Below are positions 44,351 to 56,714 of a DNA stretch of 64,000 bases, one piece after another; the stretch's first letter is position 1, and every line of letters begins with the position of its first letter. Location of the stretch: NCBI RefSeq assembly GCF_004664715.2, contig NC_051071.1:86938936-87002935 (forward strand), given 5' to 3'. The DNA comes from Peromyscus leucopus (lineage: Eukaryota; Chordata; Mammalia; Rodentia; Cricetidae). The translations under genes were made by a program, and so were the position numbers. A model generated the notes under the pieces. It was not told where the DNA came from, did no database searches, and worked only from the letters and a program-made list of their open reading frames with translations.

Positions 44351-45751
44351 TCCTTCTGATACCAGCACCATCATCTTCATCACCGCTAACCTCTCTGATA
44401 ATTAGAAGACCCTATCACAGAGTGTAGAAATTAAGATCTATAGCATGAGCTTCATTATATGTATAATGAAGAAAATAATTTGATGATGAGTCCATTTTAG
44501 CTTCACGAGGAGTTTCTTTGTGATGGTTGTCACTGTTTGTCACAGCACAGGTGTGTGAGTTCACACGGATCTGTGGAAAGAAGACTCAGAGGCATCTTAA
44601 GAATGAATCTAGCCTTTCATGGCTGCAGGGGCATCTAGCCTCAAAGGACTGAAGCACTTTCCCCTTTGCCTAGGGCATTTTTATTTTCTATTTACAGCTT
44701 AACCAGTCAGTTTCCATATGCTCAAAACAGCCTGAAAGGAGCTCCCAAAGATACAATGCCAAGTGCAAATTCTTCAATTTCTCAGGTACCAAGGTTTTCT
44801 GGGTTTCCTGAACCAAGTTTTGCATAAACTTTGTATCCTTAGGAGACTCTCAGACAAGATTCACGTAGGGTTGCTGGAGAAACAAAAGATATTGATTAAA
44901 CCAAGGATAGATTAGGGCTAGGTGCTATGCTCTGGAGCCAGGCCAGGTAAGGCAGTAATGCAGCCATAGATGGTCAGTCTAATTTCAGAGCAGTGACTGA
45001 CTTATTTAATTTGTAACCTGTGTTGTCAATTTTGAAATCCCATGCAACACTCATAGCAAAAGTAATGCTCACTACTGTAGTCTTTTCTCTTTGTTTAAAT
45101 AATTTTGCAGTTCCTTCAAAGTTGCTGAAAATGGTTATGATGGGATCCAAGAAGACTTAGAGGAATCTCTGAAAAACTTCAGAGAAAGACACCTTAGTTT
45201 TCTAGTCTCCTGTAACACAGACCAAAGCGCGGGAGTCGAATCCCTTGGGGTTTTGCTTCTTTTTCTCATCATGGCTGAAAGCTCTTATGCTCATGATGCA
45301 AGTCAACATACGGAGCCAGATGGTCCATATTTTCCCTGTCTCATTAGCAGAGACTTCAGCACTTTACATTATGCCACTGGCAGAGAGCAGAAGGAAGAGC
45401 AGGAAACGAGAGGGTGGAAATCCCATTTGAACATTTACATGCCGGGTGCCGGCAACAGTGTCTTCCAAGGGCTGATTTCGTCCTGGCACGAGATATTTCA
45501 CAGCCATTTGTAACTTTTTCTCTTTGAGGTCTCTTCTGCCAGTTGATCTGCCTGGCTTTAGATTTATCCTGTCTAAATCCAGCCTCTTTCTATTTCCCCA
45601 GAGCTATTACCACACATTTCTTAATCCAGGGACTATTAATCAGTGGAAACTACATCAATTAAAGGAAAACAGTTTGCTTACTTTTTATGTATGTAGAAGA
45701 AACTGAAAGCAAAAATTCTTATTCTCATATTCTGAATTTCAGTGTATGATT
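44351..45751. other. No gene recognised
   Basis: An 86-codon + frame (45253-45513) beginning MLLFLIMAESSYAHDASQHT overlaps another 61-codon frame. There is no domain or splice context, so it is left uncalled. Confidence 0.35.
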
Positions 45752-45840
45752 ATCTGGTATATTTTTGAGGCTCATCCACATTGCAGAATATATATATTCT
45801 GGTATATTTTTGAAGCTCATCCACATTGCAGAATATATAT
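45752..45840. repeat. 45-bp tandem duplication
   Basis: Two adjacent copies of 'tctggtatatttttgaggct' continuing 'catccacattgcagaatata', differing at one base (g/a). Confidence 0.95.
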
Positions 45841-45859
45841 ATAATTTATTTATTTATTT

Positions 45860-46110
45860 ATACTTTATTTCTTATTGTTGCCTGATGATATGTTATCATG
45901 TCAATATGTCACACTTTTAAATTCCTTTGTCAGTTGATGGGTATTTGAGCTACTTTTTCTCTTAGCTATTATAAATAATGCTGTTATGAGCATTTACATA
46001 CAAGTATTTTTTTGTGTGTGATCATATGATTTCATTTCTCTTAGGACTGGAATTGCTGAGTCATATGTTAATTATGTCCATGTCTGAGGAACTGTACCAG
46101 CCATTTTTAA
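45860..46110 (-). mobile_element. Ancient L1 3' fragment
   Basis: Antisense: 'gatgggtatttgagctactt', 'ttataaataatgctgttatg', 'actggaattgctgagtcata'. Same part of L1 as 16490-16790. Confidence 0.7.
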
Positions 46111-46351
46111 TTGCTAAATTTTAATCTAATTTAAAATTCAAGTCTCACATTCAGATTAAAATTCATCGTGTCCCTTCATGGCCACCCCAGCATATACCTG
46201 TTTTGACAGCTTGTTAGTGTTGATAGGGCTTCTGTTTAGTACAAAGGAAGCTTATTTTCTCCCTCTTTTGTGAATGTGTTTGTGTGTGTAAGAAAGAATA
46301 TGAGCGCATGTGTGTATATGTGTGTATATGAGTGTGTATCCTGTGTATGTC

Positions 46352-46352
<1 letters not shown>

Positions 46353-46444
<92 letters not shown>
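46353..46444. repeat. (GT)n-(GA)n composite microsatellite
   Basis: About 21 GT units followed by about 25 GA units, embedded in a longer GT/GA-rich stretch to about 46535. The 147- and 128-codon frames here are artefacts. Confidence 0.98.
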
Positions 46445-46447
<3 letters not shown>

Positions 46448-46535
46448 TGAGTGTGCACATGTGTATGCGTGTGACTGTATGTGAGTGTGTGCATATGTAT
46501 GTGTGTGAGGGGGTGGGGAGAGAGAGAGAGAGGCA

Positions 46536-47699
46536 GAGGGTCATCTCTTTGGAGTCTCTTACACTGGACTGGCAGGAAGACTCTATCAGAGCATCAGGAC
46601 CACATGGCTTTGTGGTTCTCACCTGGCCTTGTTGGATTTGTTGTTATGGGATGGTCCTTCTCTATGCTGTGAATGTTTGTTTTCCTCATTGCTTGATAAT
46701 AAAGTTGTTTTGACCTCTGACACGACAGGATGAAATTAAGCAGAAGAATCAAAGTAGGACTCAGAGGAAGAGGGGCAGAGTCAAGAGGGGCGGAGTCGAA
46801 GGACGATATGGCAATTTTGCCCTCTGGCTTCTCATTTAGGGATGCCAGTACCAAAGGGCCTATTTTCCGTCATTTTGCTAACTTGAGTGTGGTGTGCTAG
46901 AACTTTCTGCTCCTTTCTGTCTTGCACTAACTCTCCCATCTGTGTCCCATACACAGGGCAAACGTCCTATGCATGTGACTGACTGAGGTATAAGTCATAG
47001 CTACTTCCTATGCTAGTGGAGTGACTCCAGGGGCCATTTCTCTCTGGATATCTCATTCTTGATCTGATGGAGAGCCCAGGCTGAAGCTGGCTGTGGCAAT
47101 GGTGTGAGACTGAGTTAGATTCTATTCTGGCAGCTCTTAAAATTATGGGACTCTCAGAGCCTATCTAATTTTGATTTTTAGATTCTAGAAAACAGTGTCG
47201 AACAGAGTGTTATACCTATTCAGTATCACATTTTAAAAGATCATATCAAACTAAAGATTTTAAAAATTATTAGCCATAAATAAAATGGGTTTGAGTTTTA
47301 TCCTCCCAGATGAGTTGAATTGACATTCTCTCATGAACTGTTGTCTGGTTGTCAAAATCTGTCATATGTTTGACTTCCTGAGATTAACTTGAAACAATAT
47401 TCTATTATAAATCATATCCATTACTTTAGGCCCACATACAATTTTTCATATTTAAAATTTTTAAGGTACTAAATATATTAATCATCAATTTTATTTTAAT
47501 TTGTGCTACTTTTTTTTCTTTTCACTATTCCTTCCTATGCCATAGTAACTGGAAGAGATTGGCAGTCTTTCTGTAGACCGTTTCTAAGCTCGTTTTTATG
47601 AACCCAGATTCTTAATTCAAAAATATTCTTTGGATATGGAATCAAACATACTTGAAAAATATGCTAAAGTTTTAAACTCAGTGCAGATGAATAGATGCA
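46536..47699. other. No gene recognised
   Basis: Contains a small direct repeat of 'gaggggcagagtc' type at about 46768-46799. Otherwise unremarkable. Confidence 0.4.
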
Positions 47700-47875
47700 C
47701 ACCTCCTCCTTGGCCAATCATAAGGGGTGGGAGACAAGGACAAGGGACGGAGCCCCCTGTGGTCCTGGGCTCATGGGTCTGGATGTTCGTTCAGTGTGCT
47801 GCCATCCTGGCCAAGCTTGCAGTGTGCAGCGCTGTTTGAATAAATCAGCATTGCCCTTGGTTAGCTATGCCATTT
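47700..47875 (+). mobile_element. Possible LTR 3' fragment
   Basis: 'cttggccaatcataaggggt', then 'gttcgttcagtgtgctgcca', then 'tgaataaatcagcattgccc': a CCAAT-type motif followed by an AATAAA signal and a T/G-rich end, as in gammaretrovirus-like LTRs. Only one end is visible. Confidence 0.4.
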
Positions 47876-48626
47876 AATATTCATAACTTTCTCCAGAGGA
47901 GACGGGGAACATCAGCACATCAGGAAGTAAGATTCTCATGCATTTGTTCAGGCAGCATTGCAGGACCAAGCCTCTTAGTCGATTTTTAAATGTTTTCCTA
48001 GATGCTGTTTTCTGATGCTGTGATTTATAGACCCCAGATTTTAGAGGAGATATTTTGCAGGTCACTTTTGCTATTTTAAATAACAATGGTGAGGTGGCAG
48101 AAGGCAATCTTGATTCTGGCATTCATGATGCCTGTCATCTTGCATCTCTATTCCTTCCATACTTCCTCAGTTCAATGCAGAGATGAAACTGATAGGCTTC
48201 AGAATTAATTTTCACTCTCAACTTTTTATATAGGTTTTGCGTAATATTGTATTTAGTCTTGTTTTCTAAAAATTAAATGATTGTGATTCTTGCAGAAAAA
48301 TTATTTCCCAAACCTTACCTGTAAAATTTGTACTGTAACATCCACAGATACTTCGAAATCTGGCCCTGCAGTTTTGGGGAGAGATATATAGTACTTTCAT
48401 TATCTGCCCACATAGATTTTTGTAAATAGTCTCAATTAGATACATTTTGAATTGACGTTAGTGAAGATATGATTGCTAATCTCCGAGAGTCAGAATTAAA
48501 ACCTCCCTGGCTAAACTGTTGTCAGTTCATAGTCACTTCTGTTAAAGAGACAGTATTTATTTTAAAATTTGGCTTTCTTCTTGTTAGTTCTGCTTTTGGA
48601 TATTTTAATGGGGTAAAAGAACTGTC
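47876..48626. other. No gene recognised
   Basis: Intronic sequence. Confidence 0.4.
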
Positions 48627-49012
48627 TTAGTTAGGGTTACTACTGCTGGCATGAAACACCACAACCAAAAAGCAAGTTGGGGAGGAAACGGTCTGTTTGG
48701 CTTACACTTACCTATCGCTGTTCACCATTGAAGGAAGTCAGGACAGGAACTCAAACAGGGCAGGAACCTAGAGGCAGCAGATGGTGCAGAGGCTGAGGAG
48801 AGGAGCTGCTTACTGACTTGCTCCATGTGGCTTGTTCAGCCTGCTTTCTTATAGAACCCAGGACCACTGGCAATGAACTCCCGCATTGATCACTAATTGA
48901 GAAAATGCCTTACAGCTGCATCTCATGTCGGCATTTTCTCAACTGAGGCTCCTTCCTCTCTAACGACTCTAGCTTGTGTCAAGTTGACACACAGAACCAG
49001 TCAGTACAAGAA
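48627..49012 (+). repeat. Rodent '(c)ttagttagggtttctattgctg'-type repeat, copy 4
   Basis: 'gtcttagttagggttactac', 'gaggaaacggtctgtttggc', 'aggaagtcaggacaggaact', ending 'gcttgtgtcaagttgacaca'. The best-preserved + strand copy. Confidence 0.88.
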
Positions 49013-51784
49013 ACGATAAGGCTACCGCCTCTGAAGTTCTTTCTATCTAAGATTATGAAATGAGATAGACATCTTGGTTGAATAACTTTTAAACCTTAGA
49101 CTGATTTTCTGTTGGATGTTTTGACAATCAGTTTTCAAAGATTTATAGGACAGAGGAATCACTGTAGAGACTACAGCTTCATGTCACTGTCCAAAAAGTT
49201 TACAACACCATTCATTTGAAAATTTATGGATCTTTGGAAATTGAACCGACACCTTTTTGACATACTACTGTGTTTAGCAGTGCATGTTTACTTGATGGAG
49301 GGAATAATTTGTGGACACCACATCGACTGTCTTTTTAGGTTAATATTTCTTCAGCTAACACCTCAGCAGAAATTTCACTTTGCAAGGCCTTGTGTTCCAT
49401 CAGAAGCATGGAGAGAGGGTATTTTTTCCTTTTCTTGGTCTTTCTATTTATATTTGAGATTGTGAAATGGGTCATACCATGCTGCATCCAAGGACTCTAA
49501 TTCTGAGGCATGCTTGCTGCTGATTTTTTCTAACATTTGTATTTGGATGTCATTGTGGAAGTTCTGGATTTACACTGTGGAACACATCATCAATCTTAGG
49601 GAAGTCTCCACAATGAAAACCATAAGCCTTCTTATTTTAATATGTAACTCACTTAAACAATTCTTCAGTTTCAAATATCTATTTTTCGAAAGACCAGTGA
49701 GATGAGTTCTGTCTGTCATTAGAGATGGATTCTAACAGAAACCTCTGATTATAGCCAGCCCTCCCAACCCCAGGAATATAATAGTGACATTGACATTCAC
49801 TATGAACTATGCATTCTGCTCTCCGTACTTGTTGGTTGACTATTTCATTAATTCTCATTAATTTCTATAGCGATTGACAAAACCATATAGAGTGGTAAAA
49901 ATTAAAACAAAATAACTCAGCCGTGAAGGAAAGCAAAGGTGCTCTGGAGGTGGATAGGACTAACCTCATGCTAAGGGGTTTCTGAGGAGATTTGTCTGTC
50001 AAAAAGGAGGGAGTCTGATGTCAAGTTTAAAAAGTAGGAATACAACCTTCAGTAAGGCCTGTTGAAGAACCCTGCTTTAGAAACAATAGTCACAAGTTAG
50101 AGGCATCATGCCAAGTACAAAAACCATGCTAGTAACTGTGGATTCTCATATTTACAGAGAGAGTTTACAAGATGGGTTGGTGGCCTTATGAAGAACATGC
50201 TTAGCTGTTTGGGAAGTGTGCTCCCTGTGTCCAGACCACAATGTAGAAACTAATAAAGCCCATCTTCCCATAGTTAACATGGAGGTTTTGGAGTCACTAC
50301 ATGAAATTGTAGTATCTCTGTAGGCATTCATATTCATATGTAGTTCTTATTCCAATGTTTCACCTTATGCCATTCTGATACATTAACACTAAGAAGAGCC
50401 TAAGTTTCATTTCTGGCCACCATTACAACTCACACAAGGAAGGGGGTTCATGGACCAAAGCAGTCGTGCCGGACACGTGCTTAACACAAGGGAAAGGTGT
50501 TAGTGATCTGCAGCCAATGGTTGCAACTAAGTTGCTGGAAACAGAATGGACATGGCTCACTGGGACATATGTCTTTGTTTTTCTTCTTAGACCGAGATAG
50601 AGAAACAATGTGAGCAGGTCTGTCCCACCTCTGCCGTCTGTTTGTGGACTGCAGTGAAATGAGGTCCTAGAAAGGACGCCGGACAGTGTGGCCGAGGCGT
50701 TCTTTCCATCTGTGTGTCCATCCCAGGGATTCGAAGAACAAAAGGCTGTGGGGCTGGAACACTGCTGAGAGGGGAGGCTGAAAACAGAGTGGTCACCAAG
50801 GAGTGAACGGGACGAGTGAAGCTCTTCAAACAAGAGAAAACCATGCTGCGTGCCTTTCCTCCAGGGCCTTTATTTCCTCCCCGAGTAGACCAGGCGCTGC
50901 TTTGGAATGGAGGGCTAAAGGGCTTTCTCACTGGCCACTGTCCTGGTGACAGGTCCTAGTAACTGATGAAATGTCCTGTCTAAACACTGGTCTCTGTTTC
51001 CACCTTTGTCTCCCCAGCGATTACTGTCCAGAAGAAAGGAGTGACAATTTTCTCCACATCCTTTGCATCTAATTTGTTCTTTATCAGGGTCCCTTGTTAG
51101 AGGAACAACTTATGGCACCCCAAATACTTTTGTCTCTCTTTGCCTTCTTTCATTCTGTCTCTCATTAACTCAGAGACGGTCAAGTAGAATGATAGCTGTA
51201 TGGGGATGATTGGAATTTGGTCTTGAGCACAAACAGAGGAACCAAGGGGTTATAGTTCATGATCACTTATAAACATCTTAGACAGGGAAAAATAAACTGT
51301 TTACTAGTGATCTATGTAGGATCTTTGGTGCAAAGGCTAAACCAAGAAGTAAATGTGATTATGGTGAAATCCTCTTATGGTGAAAGGGGATTAGGTGAAT
51401 GACTTAACGATTCCTGTGGCCTCTGCTGCCAGTTGTCACTGGAAGTCTGTCTTAGCAGTGTTCCATCCCCTGCAGCTCAGAGTGGAGCTTGAATTTCAAT
51501 TGTTCCAAACTGTCACTTAATACAAGAGTATGCTGGGAGTCCTTGAAGTTTACACTTCTATATAGAGGATTCTCATGTTTAATAAGAGAAAACTGAGGAA
51601 TATTTATAGTTACATAATAGCTAATACTAAATTGTACTTTTTTTTTTTGGTCAGAGTTTCAAATCTGGGTCCTCTGTTGAAAGGGCTGCAGTTAAGAAGG
51701 GGCTGTGATTTAAGATGTTCCTCCTTCTCAAAATAGGCAGTGACTAGCTTACCTTTCAGAATTAAAAGAAATTAAAAAACAAAC
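49013..51784. other. No gene recognised
   Basis: About 2.8 kb of intron. The 136- and 114-codon - strand frames at 50423-50931 overlap each other, lack domains and are treated as chance. Confidence 0.4.
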
Positions 51785-51940
51785 AACAAGCTGGATGAGT
51801 GGCATGTGCCTTTAATCTCATTGCTCTGGTGACAGAGACATGTGGATCTTACAAGTTAGAGGCAATCCTGGTCTCTATAAGTAGTTCCAGGCCGATATCA
51901 TGAGACCTTGTCTCAAAAACAAAATAAAACAGTAGCAACA
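51785..51940 (+). repeat. B1 SINE, diverged
   Basis: 'gtggcatgtgcctttaatct', 'ggtctctataagtagttcca', 'tgagaccttgtctcaaaaac' and an A-rich tail. Confidence 0.85.
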
Positions 51941-52159
51941 ACAAAACCTTGCCATAGAACAATATTGGGTCACTATTACATAATGAGAATGGCCTCATGT
52001 TTTTGGGAGCCACGTTCCCTTTGTCTTCTTAGTCACACCGGCACCAGCAGTTATTTCTTGATTTCTCTAATAGAAGAACAAAGGTTTATTTAGAACAGAG
52101 AGTATTGTATTCCCTTAGAGAGAAGGCCAACTTGTATAAGCCCACAGAAGCCTCTAAAC

Positions 52160-52350
52160 TAGTGGTTCTCAACCTTCCTAATGCTGTGACCCTTTAACAT
52201 AGTTCCTCATGTTGTGGTGACCCCCAACCATAAGATTATTTTTGTTGCTACTTCATAACTTGATTTTGTTACTGAGTGGTGTCTCAGTTCCCAAGACCAT
52301 CAGAAATATGTGTTTTCTGATGGCCGCTACTTACAGGTTGGGAGCTGCTG
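52160..52350. mobile_element. Non-autonomous hAT-type DNA transposon (URR1-like), 191 bp
   Basis: Begins TAGTGGTTCTCAACC and ends GGTTGGGAGCTGCTG, an imperfect terminal inverted repeat. It is flanked by a perfect 8-bp duplication CTCTAAAC (52152-52159 and 52351-52358), the hallmark of hAT insertion. Internal words ('tgtggtgacccccaaccata') match rodent URR1 as I recall it. No transposase. Confidence 0.9.
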
Positions 52351-52358
52351 CTCTAAAC

Positions 52359-52907
52359 AGAGGTTTCCAGCACCCGGAATGAGGATAAGCAAGAGGGAGA
52401 GTGGGGCCTCCATGCTCCTGGGCTGGAGAGAATGGTTGTCATCGTCACTGTCATCAGGCAGGTTATGTGGAGGCTGGGAACTTCAGTTTCATTAGATTTT
52501 AGTTTATTAGCATAAGCTTATAAGTTAGTTTGAATTTCATAGTGACATTTATTTGATTACCATAAAATATTTTAAGTTTAAGAGTCAGTGAGCAATTTTT
52601 TTTTCCTTTCAGAAGTGTACATATTAATGGAATTTGACAGAGAGTGAGGAAGTCAAGTGGCGTCTTCACAGGAGATGCACTTGCACCAACCCCCAGACTT
52701 TGCAGCACTGGACTCTGCCTTCCTTTATCCTCTTCCCTTCCAGCCCGCCTTCCTCCTGTGTTTATTCATGAGCAGACTTCTGCATGAAGGCATTGGCCAG
52801 GCATTTGCTTGTTGTAAAGTAAGCTACTATTTTGTGATGCTCTGTTGTAATGAGGGCAATGGTCTTGCAAGGAGTAAAAACAAGTACTGTGAGAAACTAA
52901 CTCAATA
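52359..52907. other. No gene recognised
   Basis: Intronic sequence leading into the minisatellite. Confidence 0.4.
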
Positions 52908-53872
52908 AGACTGTGACGGTGCTGGGTGTAGACTGTGACTGTGCTGGGTGCAGACTGTGATGGTGCTAGGTGCAGACTGTGACAGTGCTGGGTGCAGACT
53001 GTGACAGTGCTGGGTATAGACTGTGGGTGCAGACTGTGACAGTGCTGGGTGCAGACTGTGACAGTGCTGGGTGCCGACTGTGATGGTGCTGGATGCAGAC
53101 TGTGACAGTGCTGGGTATAGACTGTGGGTGCAGACTGTGACAGTGCTGGGTGCAGACTGTGACAGTGCTGGGTGCCGACTGTGATGGTGCTGGGTGCAGA
53201 CAGTGCTGGGTGCAGACTGTGGGTGTAGACTGTGACAGTGCTGGGTGCAGACTGTGGGTGTAGACTGTGACAGTGCTGGGTATAGACTGTGGGTGTAGAC
53301 TGTGACAGTGCTGGGTGCAGACTGTGATGGTGCTGGGTGCAGACTGTGACGGTGCTGGGTGCAGACAGTGCTGGGTGCAGACTGTGACGGTGCTGGGTGC
53401 AGACAGTGCTGGGTGCAGACAGTGCTGGGTGCAGACTGTGACGGTGCTGGGTGCAGACAGTGCTGGGTGCAGACAGTACTGGGTGCAGACTGTGACGGTG
53501 CTGGGTACAGACAGTGCTGGGTGCAGACTGTGACGGTGCTGGGTGCAGACAGTGCTGGGTGCAGACTGTGACGGTGCTGGGTGTAGACTGTGGTGGGTGC
53601 AGACTGTGACAATGCTGGGTGTAGAGTGTGAAGGTGCTGGGTGGAGACAGTGCTGAGTGTAGACTGTGACGGTGCTGGGTGCAGACAGTGCTGGGTGCAG
53701 ACTGTAACGGTGCTGGGTGTAGACGGTGACGGTGCTGGGTGCAGACTGTGGTGGGTGTAGACTGTGACGCGGTGCTGGGTGTAGACGGTAACGGTGCTGG
53801 GTGTAGACGGTGACAGTGCTGGGTGAAGACTGTGACGGTGCTGGGTGTAGACTGTAACGGTGCTGGGTGTAG
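52908..53872. repeat. G-rich minisatellite, unit 'gtgctgggtgcagactgtgac' (22/16-bp variants)
   Basis: About 965 bp built from 22-bp units (GTGCTGGGTGCAGACTGTGAC plus one base), shorter 16-bp units ending CAGACAGT, and occasional 13-14-bp 'gggtgcagactgt' units. The stretch around 53000-53100 is repeated at about 53104-53205, giving a ~103-bp higher-order copy. Units are biased to one strand (G-rich on +). The absence of stop codons in the unit explains open frames up to 391 codons on the - strand. Confidence 0.97.
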
Positions 53873-54093
53873 AGAGATGTTCAGATGAAAACAGAAAACG
53901 GTTCTATTTAAACATACCTGAAAAGTGAAGAAGACAGTCACGGGGGGAGCAGAAGGAAAACCGTTTGGGTTGAGGGACTAGCATGGCCAGGGAAAACAAC
54001 CTTGTTTGCAGATTAACTGTATTAACTATGGATTTCTCACTCAGAGCTTTCTGTCTCTTGGACACATCCAGTCAGCCATTCATTTAATGTGAG

Positions 54094-54124
54094 GCGCGCG
54101 CGCGCATGCGCGCGCGCACACACA
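54094..54124. repeat. (GC)n alternating purine-pyrimidine palindrome, then (CA)n
   Basis: GC alternation from 54094 to 54117 interrupted only by a central AT (54106-54107), so that 54096-54117 is a perfect 22-bp palindrome, followed by CACACACA. A strong Z-DNA and cruciform candidate, with about 10 CpGs in 24 bp. Confidence 0.97.
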
Positions 54125-55001
54125 GTTGAACTCTCCACAGAGTTTTCCATGGCTCTTTTTAATCCTGTGTTGATAATACTCCCTGCCTTCTAAATGCCTT
54201 GTATTGTCCTTTCACATAATGGGTTTTTACTTAGAAAAAAAAAAAAAAGGAAAGGAAAATCATGTTTCCTGCTCATCGCCTCCTGTTTCATTCTCTGCCC
54301 AGTGTGGAGAATGAGGGTGAAAATTGGGAGGCTGTCTTGTGAACTGTACTTGAACACTGTAACCATCTGTTTGATACCTCTTGATGTGTAGGGTTCTCTT
54401 TCCTGTCCCGTGAAGCTGTGACTTGAGTCCAGGGTTCCTCTCCTGCAGCAGAGTGTGCTGTCTGTACCCCACCCATTGCCACTGACTGGAGAAGTGTCCT
54501 CAACGCCTGCACAGCCGAGACATAGAATTCTCTGAAATGCAGAAAAGAGGTTCCTTATGGCAGGGTACCCCTTCCCAGGATGACTCCCCCTTTACATCTG
54601 AAATGGCTTTAAATCAGTAATGAGGACATTAGATGTACCTAGCATCTTAATGTGTTTATGTGGTTTTGCAAATGTTAGTCTGCTCTTTCCACTGCCTAAC
54701 GTGTAACTCCCCGACTCTGAGAAAACAGTTTAAAGACAATAACTGCTGAAGACTCTCTTCCCAAAATAGCTAGTCCTTGTTCCGACCCATAGCATTCTAA
54801 TTTAATGTTGACAATCATTTAAAATGGAGACGTATATGGAACTATCTGTTTTAAAGGCCACCAAGGTATTGCTAAAGGTAAATCAACATCAAGATGAGAT
54901 TTTAATGAAAAGACATTTCTGAAGGGAGTCACACTGGGCCTCAGCACCGTCAGTGCGGATGCAGCAGCCTGCGGCTCCCCGCTCCTCCTCCACACATCAA
55001 A
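54125..55001. other. No gene recognised
   Basis: Intronic sequence with an A15 run at about 54234-54248. Confidence 0.4.
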
Positions 55002-55503
55002 ACTTTTTTTGTTATTCATTTTTGCTCTTTTGGGGACCCGCCACCCAGCTCCCAAATAAGTCACAAATAGAGGCTTATTCTTAATTAGAAATGATTGGCC
55101 TTAACTTGACTTGCTTCTTGCCAGTTTTTCTTAACTTAAATTATCCCATCTACCTTTTGCTTCTGGGCCTCTTCCTTTTGTTACTTCTATAAATCTTACT
55201 TTTACTCTTACTCTGTGGCTGGCTGTGTAGCTGGGTGGCTGGCCCATAGAATCGCCCTCCCTCCTTGTTCTCTTGCTCTTTCTTCTCCTCCGAGATTTCT
55301 CCTTCTATTTATTCTCTCTGCCTGCCAGCTCAGCCAATCCTTTCTCCTGCCTTTCTATTGGCCATTCACCTCTTTATTAGACCAATCAGGTGTTTTAGAC
55401 AGGCACAGTAATACAGCTTTACAGAGCTAAACAAGTGCAACATAAAAGAATGCAACACATCTTTGCATCATTAAACAAATGTTCCACAGCATAAATAAAT
55501 GTG
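55002..55503 (-). mobile_element. Truncated ERV LTR, same family as 18842-19377
   Basis: Shares in order 'tttttcttaacttaaattat', 'ggctgtgtagctgggtggct', 'tctatttattctctctg', 'ttagaccaatcaggtgtttt', 'aacataaaagaatgcaacac'. It lacks the first ~30 bp of the LTR in sense orientation, so it is truncated at the 55503 end. Confidence 0.78.
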
Positions 55504-55599
55504 GGTCCTGGTGCTCCAGGTAGTGTCAGGGGTGAGCTCACTTTCCTAGCATGGGTTTTTATACTAAGCTGGTCATTTGTTGGTCACTCCCTCAATCTC

Positions 55600-56515
55600 C
55601 AGGCTACCCTTACCACAGCACATCCAATAGGCAGGATAGACTGAAGCTCGAAGGTTATGTGACTGGGTTGGTGTCTGAATGGCTCAGATCAAAAACACAA
55701 GTGACAGCTCATGGTAGAGAGGATGTGGAGCAAGGGGAACACCCCTCCATTGCTGGTGGGAGTGCAAACTTGTACAGTCACTTTGGAAATCAATATGGTG
55801 GTTTCTCAGAAAACTGGGAATCGATCTACCACAAAACCCAGCTATACCGCTCTTGGGCATATTCCCAAAGGATTGCTCAATCATACCAAAGGGCACTTGC
55901 TCAGCTATGTTCATAGCAGATTTATTTATAATAGCCAGAACTTGGAAACAACCTAGATGTCCCTCAACTGAGGAATGGGTAAAGAAAATATGGTACATTT
56001 ATACAATGAAGCATTACTTAGCTGTTAAAAACAATGACATCATGAAATTTTCAGGCAAATAGATGGAACTAGAAAAAAATCATCCTGGGTGAAGTAACTC
56101 AGATCCAGAAAGACAAACATGTTATGTACTCACTCATAAGTGGATGTTAGCTGTAAAATAAAGGATAATTATGCTACAAGCCACAGACCCAAAGAGACTA
56201 GGTAACAAAGAGGGCTCAAGGGAGAATGCCCAGATCTCCCTGGGAAGGAGAAATAGAAGATATTTTGTGAGTGGACTGTGGGCAGGTCAGGATCGGAACA
56301 TGACGGTTCAGGAACATGAAAGAGACAACTGGGAAGAGAAGGGGGCATTTTGGGGTCAGATAGAAACATAGCGCAGGGGAATCTCCCAGGAATCTAGAAG
56401 GATGATCCAGCTAAGATTCCTATCAGTAGTGGATACATAGCCTGAACTGGTCATCTCCTGTGACCAGGCAAGACTTCAAGTGAGGGGATTGGAAAATTTG
56501 TTTTTCTTGACTTTT
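55600..56515 (+). mobile_element. L1 fragment: ORF2 C-terminus remnant and 3' UTR
   Basis: A broken reading frame preserves the conserved L1 ORF2p tail (FIIARTWKQPRCPSTEEWVK, then WYIYTMKHYLAVKNND at 55853-56062), preceded by 'tccattgctggtgggagtgc' and followed by rodent-type 3' UTR ('cagatctccctgggaaggag', 'gaatctagaaggatgatcca'). Frameshifts and stops make it non-functional, and the 5' part of L1 is absent. Confidence 0.9.
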
Positions 56516-56636
56516 TTGACTTATACTTTCTGTTACTAATCCACAGATTCTGTGAGCCTTCTAATACAAACAAACACTGAAAACCCCTGAGAGTTAGACA
56601 CAGTGGTACTGGTAAACTTACTTAGGGAAAAGAAGT

Positions 56637-56644
56637 TTGTGTGT

Positions 56645-56696
<52 letters not shown>
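56637..56696. repeat. (GT)n microsatellite
   Basis: About 29 GT units with one interruption near the start. Confidence 0.98.
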
Positions 56697-56714
56697 AAAT
56701 GCACTCTTACTGAC

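Noticed and set aside
46236..46713. 147- and 128-codon frames with Cys-Val or Ser-Leu repeats
   Set aside because: Translation of (GT)n and (GA)n arrays.
50423..50931. Overlapping 136- and 114-codon - strand frames
   Set aside because: They overlap in different frames and lack recognisable domains.
52908..53872. Regular repeat array considered as CRISPR-like
   Set aside because: Units are contiguous with no unique spacers, and this is a mammalian genome.
52766..53941. Open frames of 391, 236, 72 and 70 codons (His/Ser/Pro/Thr-rich or Cys/Gly-rich)
   Set aside because: They run through the 22/16-bp minisatellite, whose unit lacks stops in any frame. The repeated peptide reflects DNA periodicity, not a protein.
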